64,000 nucleotides of DNA. It comes from Methanolobus profundi. Lineage in GTDB: Archaea; Halobacteriota; Methanosarcinia; Methanosarcinales; Methanosarcinaceae. Location: assembly GCF_900114835.1 (NCBI RefSeq), contig NZ_FOUJ01000005.1, positions 124,001 to 188,000 on the forward strand, in the 5' to 3' direction. This document shows, one piece after another, positions 53,923-62,578 of this stretch (the first letter of the stretch is position 1; each line of letters begins with the position of its first letter). The notes below the pieces were generated by a model. The model saw only the letters and a list, made by a program, of their open reading frames with translations, did no database searches and was not told where the DNA came from. Both the position numbers and the translations under genes were made by a program.

Positions 53923-54750
53923 ATGATATTCACACATGAGATCGAGAGCTTCCTGGAAGAGGACCTGGGATATAATGATGTCTCCTGCAAACTGGTCCCT
54001 GAAAGGAATGTAGAGGCTACTATATTCGCTAAAGAGGATTGTACGCTTGCTGGTCTGGACATTGCAGCAGCTATTTTCGAGTATTTCGGGATAAACTATA
54101 GTACCGAACATGAAGATGGTGAAATGCTCTCTCAGGGAGGCATCATATTCTCTCTGAGTGGCAGCTCTCTCTCGATACTACGGGCCGAGCGACTGACCCT
54201 TAACTTCCTGGGTCATCTCTGTGGTATTGCAACGAACACAAGAAAGTGTGTGGATATTGCCCGGAAGCATTCGGATGTAAGGATAGCATGCACCAGGAAA
54301 ACCACTCCTGGTATTCGCAGATACGAGAAGATGGCGGTAATAGCTGGTGGTGGTGATCCTCACAGGTTCAACCTCACAGATACTATTATGATCAAGGATA
54401 ATCATGTGAAGCTAATGGGTGTCGAAGGTGCTATTATGTCTGCAAAGCAGAAAGCAGGTTTTACCCAGAAAATAGAGGTAGAGGTAGAATCCACTGCAGA
54501 TGCCATCCACGCTGCAAGGTCAGGTGCAGATATCATCATGCTCGATAACATGGAGCCTTCAGAGGTTACAGATACAATAGACCGTTTAAGGGAAGAGAAT
54601 ATCCCGGAGCACGTTATTATTGAGGTATCCGGTGGTATCAACATGGAGAACCTTAATGATTATGCAAAGACCGGTGCAGATGTGATATCTATGGGTTCCC
54701 TCATACATCGTTCCAGATGGATAGATATCAGCCTTGAAATAACAGAATAA
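53923..54750 (+). CDS. nadC: Nicotinate-nucleotide pyrophosphorylase NadC
   Basis: 275 residues from ATG 53923, taken because the family starts at FTHEIESFLEEDLGYNDVS; the open frame extends to 53869 but those codons overlap the TATA box CTTATAAAT (about 53888-53896) that would give a leaderless or near-leaderless mRNA. Quinolinate PRTase marks: ARKHSDVRIACTRKTTPG, GGGDPHRFNLTDTIMIKDNH and the phosphate loop EVSGGINMENLNDYAKTGAD. It turns quinolinate and PRPP into NaMN, completing the local NAD set nadX, nadA, nadC. Confidence 0.95.
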   Translation: MIFTHEIESFLEEDLGYNDVSCKLVPERNVEATIFAKEDCTLAGLDIAAAIFEYFGINYSTEHEDGEMLSQGGIIFSLSGSSLSILRAERLTLNFLGHLCGIATNTRKCVDIARKHSDVRIACTRKTTPGIRRYEKMAVIAGGGDPHRFNLTDTIMIKDNHVKLMGVEGAIMSAKQKAGFTQKIEVEVESTADAIHAARSGADIIMLDNMEPSEVTDTIDRLREENIPEHVIIEVSGGINMENLNDYAKTGADVISMGSLIHRSRWIDISLEITE

Positions 54751-54887
54751 TTTCTGACAGGCTATGAATGTCGAAATACAGCTGCCACAACACAAAATTT
54801 TAATAATGATCATAATCATAACATTTATATCAAAAACTGCGTATTTTACTGAAAAACAAAATCAAATTTTGATTCCTTGAGGGAAAT

Positions 54888-56150
54888 ATGGTCCGTACCA
54901 CTCGTTTGTTAACATTTACTCTGTGTATGATATTTTTCTGCATCGCAATGGCTGGTAATGCCTCTGCAGCAGTTGAATTGTATAATGGTTCTATCACCAC
55001 AGGTGATGGATATCAGGTAAATAATTTTGTCATCGAACTCACAGATGCTTTTCCGAGTGCTGAGTCTGCTTCTTTCTATGTGTACAATAATGGAAATGAA
55101 GTAGATGATTTCCTTGTTAATGAGGATGATTCATATGAGTTCGATTTTGAGGACGATGCAACGATAGAGGTGACTTTGCTATCTGTGAGCAGTGGTACGC
55201 TTCCAGTGGCAAGGGTCTCTATTGTGCTCAATAACTACCTTCTCAATGATGTCTTTGAGAGCGGTGTTGTCGACGGTGGCTACAAGTATGCAGTCTATTC
55301 AGGTACCCCTGAACTCAAGATAACCAAGACCATCGATAAGTCCGATATCAGTGCAGGTGACCTTGTGCGTGTTACCGTTACTGTGGAGAATGTTGGTGAT
55401 GACAAAGCAACTGATGTAATATTCCAGGAACCACAGCAGGCTAAATTCCTCTTGTACGAGTCATTTGTAAGTCAGACCGGTGAGACCACTGTTGAGGTTG
55501 GCGAGTCCAAGACCATATTTGTGTATCAATTAAAGGCAACTGAAGAAGGTACTTATACACTTTCACCTACTACAGCTACATTCTCTAATAATGCAGGGGC
55601 AGATTTCCCGCAGGCATCCTCTAATTCTCCGGTGATAACAGTGGAGAAGGGCGAGGATCTTGTCAATGCGGACATAGAATTCACAACAACTCTTGATAAA
55701 TATACTGTCAGCAGAAACGAGGATATTCAGGGTACGATAAAGATAAAGAACACAGGTGATACTTCAGCTACAGGTGTAACTGTAAATATACAGGTTCCTG
55801 AAGGTCTTGAGTTCACAGGTGGTTCTGGTGTCGAGACAATATCAGGTGTTCCAACAATATACCTTGAGTCATTTGGCGTCCAGCAGGAAAAGGAATTCAC
55901 TTTCACATTGAAGGCTGCAGAAGTAGGTACTTATACTATTTCCACTGAGAACAGTTATCTCTATGATAATGGTATTGATGCCCAGTTGCAAAAGGTCACA
56001 TCCGACCAGGTTACCAACAGCATCTATGTTACCAAAGGGAAATATGATCATCTTCTGGAACAGCCTATATACATCTATGTGGTGCCTTTGGTGATAATTG
56101 GAGCTATAGCTGGTTGGATCTATTACAGGCACAAACAATATAAGTTCTGA
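54888..56150 (+). CDS. Secreted surface protein with CARDB/DUF11-like domains and C-terminal anchor
   Basis: 420 residues: a signal peptide (LLTFTLCMIFFCIAMAGNA), an N-terminal beta domain to about 140, two Ig-like adhesin domains of CARDB/DUF11 type (about 145-260, ELKITKTIDKSDISAGDLV; and about 265-375, DKYTVSRNEDIQGTI), and a final membrane helix (IYVVPLVIIGAIAGWIYY) with a basic tail. The ribosome site GAGGGAAAT precedes ATG. It is typical of archaeal cell-surface proteins. It stands upstream of a tubulin-like GTPase gene, with 76 bases between. Confidence 0.82.
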   Translation: MVRTTRLLTFTLCMIFFCIAMAGNASAAVELYNGSITTGDGYQVNNFVIELTDAFPSAESASFYVYNNGNEVDDFLVNEDDSYEFDFEDDATIEVTLLSVSSGTLPVARVSIVLNNYLLNDVFESGVVDGGYKYAVYSGTPELKITKTIDKSDISAGDLVRVTVTVENVGDDKATDVIFQEPQQAKFLLYESFVSQTGETTVEVGESKTIFVYQLKATEEGTYTLSPTTATFSNNAGADFPQASSNSPVITVEKGEDLVNADIEFTTTLDKYTVSRNEDIQGTIKIKNTGDTSATGVTVNIQVPEGLEFTGGSGVETISGVPTIYLESFGVQQEKEFTFTLKAAEVGTYTISTENSYLYDNGIDAQLQKVTSDQVTNSIYVTKGKYDHLLEQPIYIYVVPLVIIGAIAGWIYYRHKQYKF

Positions 56151-56226
56151 TATGAGATGTAGAACTAAGGTTTATTAATCACAAGATTTATTATAATATA
56201 ATTATATTATCATCCGGAGGAATTAA

Positions 56227-57333
56227 TTGCTCAACATACTCATCGTTGGGAATGGTCAGTGCGGAAATCGTATACTGGATGCCATTAATAGAGAGGCTTT
56301 TGGTAAAAAGAGTCGCTTCGGCAAGTACCTGTCCCAACAAAAATACAAAAGCAATGTGGAAACTATTGCTATCAATACTGCAGTGAACGACCTTAAAGAA
56401 ATGAAGTTCACAAAGGCCAAGGACAGGATACACATTCCTCACTTGCATGGCGTTGGAGCCAACCGAAATGTAGGTAAACACGTCTTTGAGGACAATAAGA
56501 CCCATATTATGAGGCAGATCGAGGAGAGAGGTAACTTCGATGTATGTTTTGTAATTACATCCGCATCAGGTGGAACAGGTTCTTCTTTCACACCGATGCT
56601 TGTCAAAGAGCTCAAGGAAAAGCATGATTTTCCTGTCTATTCTGTAGTTGTCCTGCCTTTCAGGGAAGAGGGGACACTCTATCTCCAGAATGCTGCTTTC
56701 TGTCTGAGGGATATTCGTGAGAGTGGTGCTGATGGTATCATCCTTGCTGATAATCAGTACCTCAAGCAGATGGGCGGTAATGTGGAATCAGCTTACAACG
56801 GCATCAATGATATGATCGCCAAGCGTATACTGTTCCTTCTCGATGCACTTGACAGTGAAATGATGATGGTCACTGACCTTGGTGACTTCAAGACCGTTAT
56901 GAGTGGTGGTGCAGGACTTGCAACCATTGGTTTCTATGAGGCCAAAGAGGATATGCCTGTCAGAACTGCGATACAGAAAGCCCTTTCACCATCCGGTCTG
57001 TTATTCTCGACCGATGTCTATGATGAGGCAAGCAGGGCAATGGTCATCATAAGGGGTGACAGGGAACGTCTGAGCATTGATGAGATATCTACTGAGGTGG
57101 AGAAATTGTCGAGTGCAGTAGGTCACGTTTTCAAAGGTATAATAGTCAGGGACGGGGAACTTCCTCAGGTACTGGCTGTACTTACACTGGAATCTGCCTC
57201 TGAGCTTGAGAACCTCTACGCCATAGCTGTCGATGCGATCAAGTACGAACGTGATAAGAAAGAGCGTGTTTCCAACGTTAAGGAAGTTGACCGCGCATTC
57301 TCTCAGATAGATGGAATGGACCCGTCCTATTGA
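56227..57333 (+). CDS. Tubulin/FtsZ-superfamily GTPase, CetZ-like, with altered signature motifs
   Basis: A 368-residue tubulin-fold protein starting at TTG 56227 after CCGGAGGAA. The first loop GNGQCGNRILDAINREAFG resembles tubulin/CetZ, and SASGGTGSSFTPML is the tubulin signature but with Ser in place of the last Gly of GGTGSG. The catalytic T7 region reads VTDLGDFKTVMSGGAG: aspartates are kept while the usual leading Asn of NxDxxD is missing. CetZ proteins govern cell shape in haloarchaea. This may be a divergent paralogue that binds but cycles GTP differently, beside a canonical FtsZ elsewhere in the genome (inference). Confidence 0.85.
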   Translation: MLNILIVGNGQCGNRILDAINREAFGKKSRFGKYLSQQKYKSNVETIAINTAVNDLKEMKFTKAKDRIHIPHLHGVGANRNVGKHVFEDNKTHIMRQIEERGNFDVCFVITSASGGTGSSFTPMLVKELKEKHDFPVYSVVVLPFREEGTLYLQNAAFCLRDIRESGADGIILADNQYLKQMGGNVESAYNGINDMIAKRILFLLDALDSEMMMVTDLGDFKTVMSGGAGLATIGFYEAKEDMPVRTAIQKALSPSGLLFSTDVYDEASRAMVIIRGDRERLSIDEISTEVEKLSSAVGHVFKGIIVRDGELPQVLAVLTLESASELENLYAIAVDAIKYERDKKERVSNVKEVDRAFSQIDGMDPSY

Positions 57334-57362
57334 GGTCTGTTCTTCATTCTTTATTTTTATTC

Positions 57363-57405
57363 TTTGAACTATTTCGTTTCTCTCTTTTTTCTTTGATAGT
57401 TCAAA
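57363..57405. repeat. 9-bp inverted repeat before the ABC ATPase gene
   Basis: TTTGAACTA (57363-57371) is the exact reverse complement of TAGTTCAAA (57397-57405). The 25-base loop is almost all pyrimidine on the plus strand. It could end the CetZ-like transcript or regulate the ABC gene that starts 48 bases later. Confidence 0.45.
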
Positions 57406-57452
57406 TACATTGAAATAGTCTAAGCTCGAATAAAGCTATCAGAGGTTTTATT

Positions 57453-58157
57453 TTGGCTGATGACAAAGGGTCCGATATCATACAGGCTAGGGGACTTTCT
57501 AAGATATATTCTAATGGTGTAGAGGTACGTGCTCTTGATGACGTGGACCTTGATATCAAAAGAGGTGAGTTCCTTTCTATAATCGGTCCGTCCGGTTCCG
57601 GGAAAAGCACTCTTCTTCATATGATAGGTATTCTTGATACTCCTACTTCCGGTAGCATAACCATAGATGATAAGGTTGTGACAGAGATGTCTGACAAGGA
57701 GCGGTCCAAAGTACGCAATGAGGTTCTTGGATTTATATTCCAGTACCATCATCTTATGCCTGACTTCAATGCTCTTGAAAATGTGATGATGCCTCTTCTG
57801 GTAGGGGGCATGAAGAACAAGGATGCAAAGAAGAAAGCCGCTGTTCTGCTTGAGGAGGTAGGGCTTGGTGACCGTATGGACCATCGTCCCAATCAGTTAT
57901 CAGGTGGTCAGGCTCAGAGAGTTGCTATTGCCAGGGCACTTGCCAATGACCCGGGGATAGTCATAGGCGATGAACCTACCGGGAATCTTGATACAAAGGC
58001 CAGTGACATGATATATGATCTGCTTCGCAAGCTCAATCGTGACAGGGGACAGACCTTTATTCTTGTTACTCATGATGAGGAAATGGCTAAAAAGACAGAC
58101 CGTATAATCCGGATAGTCGATGGTCGCATATCAATGGATTCACAGACTACCAACTAA
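57453..58157 (+). CDS. ABC transporter ATP-binding protein, LolD/MacB type
   Basis: A 234-residue ATPase: Walker A IGPSGSGKSTLLHMIG, Q-loop FIFQYHHLMPDFNALENV, signature LSGGQAQRVAIARAL, Walker B VIGDEPTGNLD and the switch histidine VTHDEEMA. The sequence pattern (LDTPTSGSI, FQ-x-HHLMPDFNALENVMMPLL) is that of the LolD/MacB/FtsE-like group, which drives MacB-type permeases. Start TTG 57453 follows AGAGGTT. No permease gene lies on either side, so its membrane partner must be elsewhere. Confidence 0.93.
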   Translation: MADDKGSDIIQARGLSKIYSNGVEVRALDDVDLDIKRGEFLSIIGPSGSGKSTLLHMIGILDTPTSGSITIDDKVVTEMSDKERSKVRNEVLGFIFQYHHLMPDFNALENVMMPLLVGGMKNKDAKKKAAVLLEEVGLGDRMDHRPNQLSGGQAQRVAIARALANDPGIVIGDEPTGNLDTKASDMIYDLLRKLNRDRGQTFILVTHDEEMAKKTDRIIRIVDGRISMDSQTTN

Positions 58158-58170
58158 AAAAGGTGAATTA

Positions 58171-58608
58171 ATGGAATATTCAACAGGTAATATCGGAAGG
58201 GTATTTACAGTTCGACTTGACCAGGGTGATGATATTCTTTCAGAACTTGAAGGTCTGGCGGTTTCAGAGAATATAGGTTCTGCGATGTTCATGATGCTTG
58301 GAGCAGTCAAAGAAGCAAGTCTTGTTGTAGGTCCAAAGACCAATGACGTCCCTCCTGATCCACAATGGGCAAAGTTCAATGATGCACATGAGCTCATTGG
58401 TATTGGTAACATCTTTTGGGAGGAAGGTAAACCAAAGATCCACCTTCATTCAGCTGCCGGAAGAGGTGACTCCGTTAAAACAGGTTGTTTGCGTGGAGAA
58501 AGCGAGGTTTTCATGGTAGTAGAAGTGTTCATCATGGAAATTACCGGTATATCCGCTGACAGGATATTCGATCCTTCAAGGGGATTTGCTCCGATAACGT
58601 TCAAGTGA
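58171..58608 (+). CDS. PPC/DUF296-domain protein
   Basis: 145 residues from ATG 58171 (AAAGGTGAA just upstream; an earlier in-frame ATG overlaps the ABC gene). The single domain is the PPC (plants and prokaryotes conserved) fold: VRLDQGDDILSELE, GSAMFMMLGAVKEASL and the metal-site-like HLHSAAGRGDSVKTGCLRG. In plants it joins AT-hook proteins; in prokaryotes it stands alone and forms trimers of unknown role. It may be cotranscribed with the ABC gene (13 bases). Confidence 0.9.
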   Translation: MEYSTGNIGRVFTVRLDQGDDILSELEGLAVSENIGSAMFMMLGAVKEASLVVGPKTNDVPPDPQWAKFNDAHELIGIGNIFWEEGKPKIHLHSAAGRGDSVKTGCLRGESEVFMVVEVFIMEITGISADRIFDPSRGFAPITFK

Positions 58609-58615
58609 TATTTCT

Positions 58616-58999
58616 TTAATGGTTCCCACTTAGCTCTTTGAGCTGTTCAAGTGCTTCGACCATTTCCATATTCTTTTTGAGTGCTTTTGATTCGAAGGTC
58701 TTGACGATCTCTTCGAAAGGGACAATGAGCTTGTAGTATTTTACAGGTCTTCCTTTGTCAGTGTTCTTCTTCTCGTTCCTTTCTTCGATCCATCCTCTTT
58801 CTCTAAGAGGACGCATAGCGATGCTGACCTCTGGTTGTCTCAGACCTGATGCCTGCTCTATGTTCTGGGAGGTAAGCTCCTCTCCGCATACCAGACAGGC
58901 AATGGATATGGCTTCGGTCCTGGGTACGTCCAGTCCCTGCAAAAGTTCGATTATCTCATATCCTTTTCCACTTAAAAGATCGGTATCTCCGCTTTTCAT
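58616..58999 (-). CDS. Winged-helix transcriptional regulator (TrmB/ArsR-like)
   Basis: 127 residues. The wHTH is in the middle (SIACLVCGEELTSQNIEQAS then LRQPEVSIAMRPLRERGWIE, about 38-80), with a wing KKNTDKGRPVKYYKL and a C-terminal coiled helix. This is a common archaeal regulator type, close to TrmB, but lacks the sugar-binding domain. It is divergent from enolase with 155 bases between, so it may control itself or enolase. Its ligand is unknown. Confidence 0.8.
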   Translation of the reverse strand: MKSGDTDLLSGKGYEIIELLQGLDVPRTEAISIACLVCGEELTSQNIEQASGLRQPEVSIAMRPLRERGWIEERNEKKNTDKGRPVKYYKLIVPFEEIVKTFESKALKKNMEMVEALEQLKELSGNH

Positions 59000-59154
59000 T
59001 TGGTTACTATAATACTTTTAAGTTTATATAATTTATGTTATTATAATTTAGTTGATCCTATTATATGGTATCGCAGAAGATATGACAAAGTGAACGGTAA
59101 CAATATATACGGTAATTGCAAAGTAGGTGTTAAGTAAGCCATAGGTGGAATAGG

Positions 59155-60429
59155 ATGCCGTACATTGATGATGACAATAATTACAAGATAAAAAAGATCC
59201 ACGCACGTGAGATACTTGACTCAAGAGGAAACCCTACAGTTGAGGTAGACGTCTATACTTCTACCGGCTTTGGCAGGGCAAGTGTACCTTCCGGTGCATC
59301 TACAGGTACTCACGAAGCAATTGAGTTGCGCGATAAAGAGGACCGTTACGGAGGAAAAGGTGTTCTTGACGCAGTGGACAATGTAAATACAGCTATTGAA
59401 GCTGAACTTCTTGGTGTGGATGTCAGGAAGCAGCGTGAGATCGATGGTCTTATGCTCGCTCTGGACGGTACCGAGAACAAGATGGAACTGGGTGCTAATG
59501 CTATCCTTGGTGTTTCCATGGCTGTTGCAAGGGCTGCAGCAGATTCTTTGAACATTCCATTGTACCGCTATCTTGGTGGTATCAATGCATACACTCTTCC
59601 TGTTCCTACAATGAATGTCCTTAATGGTGGAAAGCATGCAGGGAATGACCTTTCCATACAGGAGTTCATGATCCAGCCAAAGGGTGCCAGTTCATATACA
59701 GAGGCAGTCCGCATGGGTGCAGAGACATACCATGCACTTGGTAAGATACTCGAATCCAAATATGGCGGCGCAGCGACCAATGTAGGTTATGAGGGTGGAT
59801 ATGCACCAGCCCTTGAAATGACCGCAGATGCACTCGATGCACTTGTAAGTGCAATTGAGGAAGCAGGCTATTCTGAAAATGAGATCAGCATTGGTCTTGA
59901 TGCAGCAGCATCAGAGTTCTTTGACGGCAACAACTATTCCATTGACGGAAAAATGTTGAAACCTGCTGAACTTGTGGACTACTACCTTGAGCTTATTGAG
60001 ACCTATCCTATCCTCCTTATCGAAGACCCATTCCAGGAGGAAGCTTTTGATGACTTCGTGACCCTCACCAACGAGGCATGGGACACTATCATTGTCGGTG
60101 ACGATCTTTTCGTTACTAATGTGGACCGTCTTGTAAAGGGTGTGGAAATGGGCGCTGCAAACTCACTTTTGCTGAAGGTCAACCAGATCGGTTCCCTTTC
60201 AGAGGCATTCGATGCAGCTAACATGGCAAACCGCAACGGATACAGTGTTGTAGTGAGCCACCGTTCCGCTGAGACCGAGGATACTACTATCTCAGATATC
60301 TCAGTTGCTATCGGTGCAGACCTCATCAAGACAGGAGCACCAGCAAGAAGTGACCGTACTGCAAAATACAACCAGCTCCTCAGGATTGAAGAGGAACTTG
60401 GTGAAGCAGCACGTTACATGCAAATTTGA
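59155..60429 (+). CDS. eno: Enolase
   Basis: A 424-residue phosphopyruvate hydratase, full family length. Marks: AREILDSRGNPTVEVDV, SVPSGASTG (here RASVPSGASTG), GANAILGVSMAVARAAA, VPTMNVLNGGKHAGNDLSIQ, LLIEDPFQEE, GDDLFVTN, LLLKVNQIGSLSEA with the catalytic Lys, and VSHRSAETEDTTISD. It converts 2-phosphoglycerate to PEP, used in gluconeogenesis in methanogens. AGGTGGAATAGG precedes ATG. A strong terminator overlaps the stop. Confidence 0.98.
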   Translation: MPYIDDDNNYKIKKIHAREILDSRGNPTVEVDVYTSTGFGRASVPSGASTGTHEAIELRDKEDRYGGKGVLDAVDNVNTAIEAELLGVDVRKQREIDGLMLALDGTENKMELGANAILGVSMAVARAAADSLNIPLYRYLGGINAYTLPVPTMNVLNGGKHAGNDLSIQEFMIQPKGASSYTEAVRMGAETYHALGKILESKYGGAATNVGYEGGYAPALEMTADALDALVSAIEEAGYSENEISIGLDAAASEFFDGNNYSIDGKMLKPAELVDYYLELIETYPILLIEDPFQEEAFDDFVTLTNEAWDTIIVGDDLFVTNVDRLVKGVEMGAANSLLLKVNQIGSLSEAFDAANMANRNGYSVVVSHRSAETEDTTISDISVAIGADLIKTGAPARSDRTAKYNQLLRIEEELGEAARYMQI

Positions 60430-60472
60430 ACTGATCACCAGTTCAAACTTGCTTTACTCTTTTTTGCTTTTT
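60425..60472 (+). terminator. Enolase terminator
   Basis: TTTGAACTG (60425-60433), loop ATCAC and CAGTTCAAA (60439-60447): a perfect 9-bp stem including the stop codon, followed by CTTGCTTTACTCTTTTTTGC and a further T6. Confidence 0.8.
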
Positions 60473-61036
60473 TAATCTAGTATCAATATTTTTGAAGTAT
60501 CCAGTGTTTGCCTGATCATCTGGGTTGTTTTAGTAATTCGTGACTTGCGATAAGCAAAGATAGTTGTTCCTGATCAGTGTTTCCGATAGTTCAGGAATAA
60601 ATACTGAAATACAAACACCGACACGACCATCCGCCGCAGGCGGCGAGTTCCTTCATTACCATCCTGAAGAATATTGGGATCCGCAGCTTTGTAGGAATCC
60701 CAATGCGATCCAGAAGGATCTTTCATAATTGTAGACTATTAATTTATAGGCACCATCACGTTTTTTAATTACCGGCGTCCAGAAAAAAATGAAGTTAGCA
60801 GATATTCCACTTTTTCGGATTGTGCCGGCTTCGCCGGATCCTCCGGGATGTTTTTAGTAATTCATAAGTTCGATCTGCAAAAATTGTTGACAGGCAAAGA
60901 ACAATGCAGCCAGTAGTCACAGGTAGCATGTTCTTTTGCTGTCGTTTCGAAGACTATTGAATTAATGTGACGATTGAATATTGCTGTGTTCAAAGTTGCA
61001 ATTAGCAGTATCTCACATAACCATTCTTTCTTTTCT
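60473..61036. other. Gene-free region with repeats and GC-rich palindromes
   Basis: No gene. It contains two imperfect direct repeats of about 50 bases (near 60520-60570 and 60845-60895), both with TTTTAGTAATTC followed by similar AT-rich sequence. Between them lie two GC-rich palindromes quite unlike the surroundings (CCGCC-GCA-GGCGG near 60633 and CCGGC-TTC-GCCGG near 60826). This layout looks like a decayed non-autonomous mobile element or a repeat family of the genome. Confidence 0.5.
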
Positions 61037-62287
61037 TTACTCGAGCAGCGGGACGGTCAGGCTTCCCTGTGGCAATATCACAGCATAGGGTTCCTTACCT
61101 TGCTCTTTTATCTTTGCGATCGCCCTGTCAAAGGTTTCCTGAATGTCCATACATGGTTCCAGCTTTGCCATTCTTATCGTGTCGTGGTGCAGGTCAGATA
61201 TTGCCCACATCTCTGCGTAGACGCCTATCTGTGCCATCTTGGCTGCCTTGTGATATCCAAGTTTGTATCCTTCATCTATCTTGCACATCACATCTTCACA
61301 TGTGTTTGCAGAACAGAGCAGGTTAAGGAATGTATCATCTCCAACACCGTCCCTGCATTTTGATACAAGGATGATGATCCCGTCATCTTCAAGTGCGAGC
61401 TTTCCGTTCTCAAGAGCTTTCTGGGACTGGTAAAGGTCGATGTCCATAGGGTATGGTGCAGCGGTTAGCACGATGTTCCCTTTGCGGGTACATTTTGAGC
61501 AGAATACTTCATTAGCTCTCTCTATCGCAATATCGAAGGATTCGAAAAGGTCACCGGATACCATGGCATAGAGTCCGTGGTCTGCTGTGAGCACCGTCTG
61601 TATCGAGAACACGTTCAGGTCTTTGAGTACTTTCATTGCATCTTCCATGTCCTCTGCAACAGGGTTACCTTTGATCGCAAGGGGCTGCGCAGCATCGGAT
61701 AGCGCATGTTTATGGTTCATCTCGATCGTCTTATATGATGCAACACCTGGCAGGAATGCTTTTCTTCCACCGGTATAGCCTGCGAAATAGTGAGGTTCCA
61801 CACTTCCTATGACGATGATGTTCTTACATTCGTTCACCATCTTATTGAGGTACATCTCAGTCCCATTGCTGGACACTCCGAGATATTCCATGTCCTCATC
61901 CTTACGTGCATCGTGGACGAATATCCTGTCCTTGAACTCTTCATAGATCTCACCGAAAATGTATCTATATTCATCTTCTGTTGGTCCTCTGTGAGCACCT
62001 GTTGCGACCATGAACCTGACATCCTCATGTTCTCTCAGGATATCCGCCATCTCAGCAAGTACCTTTGATGTTGGTGTTGGTCTGGTGGCATCATTCACAA
62101 GTATCAATATTTTATCGCTGTTCTGTATGAACTCATCAAGTGATCCGGTACCAACCGGGTTGTTCAATGAGTCTGTGATGATCTGGGATTCGTCTCCAAC
62201 CTTGACCTGATTGGGTGCAATGACCTCATGGGGTATCTGCACATCAAGGTCTACGAATTCTTTTCCATATGGGATCGGTATTTTAAT
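61037..62287 (-). CDS. LarA-family protein (DUF2088), lactate-racemase-like
   Basis: The clear family start KIPIPYGKEFVDLDVQ is encoded upstream of the first GTG (62242), and the only start codon fitting it is ATT 62287, 7 bases after GGAGG; this gives 416 residues. Family marks: VNDATRPTPTSKVL, VATGAHRGPTEDE (catalytic His region), VEPHYFAGYTGGRKAFLPG with the lysine that carries the nickel-pincer cofactor in LarA, and a C-terminal domain to LPQGSLTVPLLE. LarA racemises lactate with a Ni-pincer nucleotide made by LarB/C/E; none of these is nearby. Many archaeal relatives have other, unknown 2-hydroxyacid substrates. Confidence 0.85.
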   Translation of the reverse strand: MKIPIPYGKEFVDLDVQIPHEVIAPNQVKVGDESQIITDSLNNPVGTGSLDEFIQNSDKILILVNDATRPTPTSKVLAEMADILREHEDVRFMVATGAHRGPTEDEYRYIFGEIYEEFKDRIFVHDARKDEDMEYLGVSSNGTEMYLNKMVNECKNIIVIGSVEPHYFAGYTGGRKAFLPGVASYKTIEMNHKHALSDAAQPLAIKGNPVAEDMEDAMKVLKDLNVFSIQTVLTADHGLYAMVSGDLFESFDIAIERANEVFCSKCTRKGNIVLTAAPYPMDIDLYQSQKALENGKLALEDDGIIILVSKCRDGVGDDTFLNLLCSANTCEDVMCKIDEGYKLGYHKAAKMAQIGVYAEMWAISDLHHDTIRMAKLEPCMDIQETFDRAIAKIKEQGKEPYAVILPQGSLTVPLLE

Positions 62288-62578
62288 AGAAATTCCTCCA
62301 AATTGGGTGAGAAGTTGATCTGAAATGATCGTTCGGTAATATCATGTTGTAATTTGTAGTCTTTAATATGGGACTTCGATTATAGTATTTTTGTTCTTGG
62401 AGATCTATTATTACGATCTTTTAAAAGGGTGGGTCTGTTATTCATTAATTAATACTGTCTGACATGACGGTGAAATCATTGATTTTATATATTACTTATT
62501 ATATTTTATGGGTTATTCGGATGTGGTTACCGTGTTTGCTCAATTGAATTAAGCAAAATAAAGTCGGGATCTGATAAC

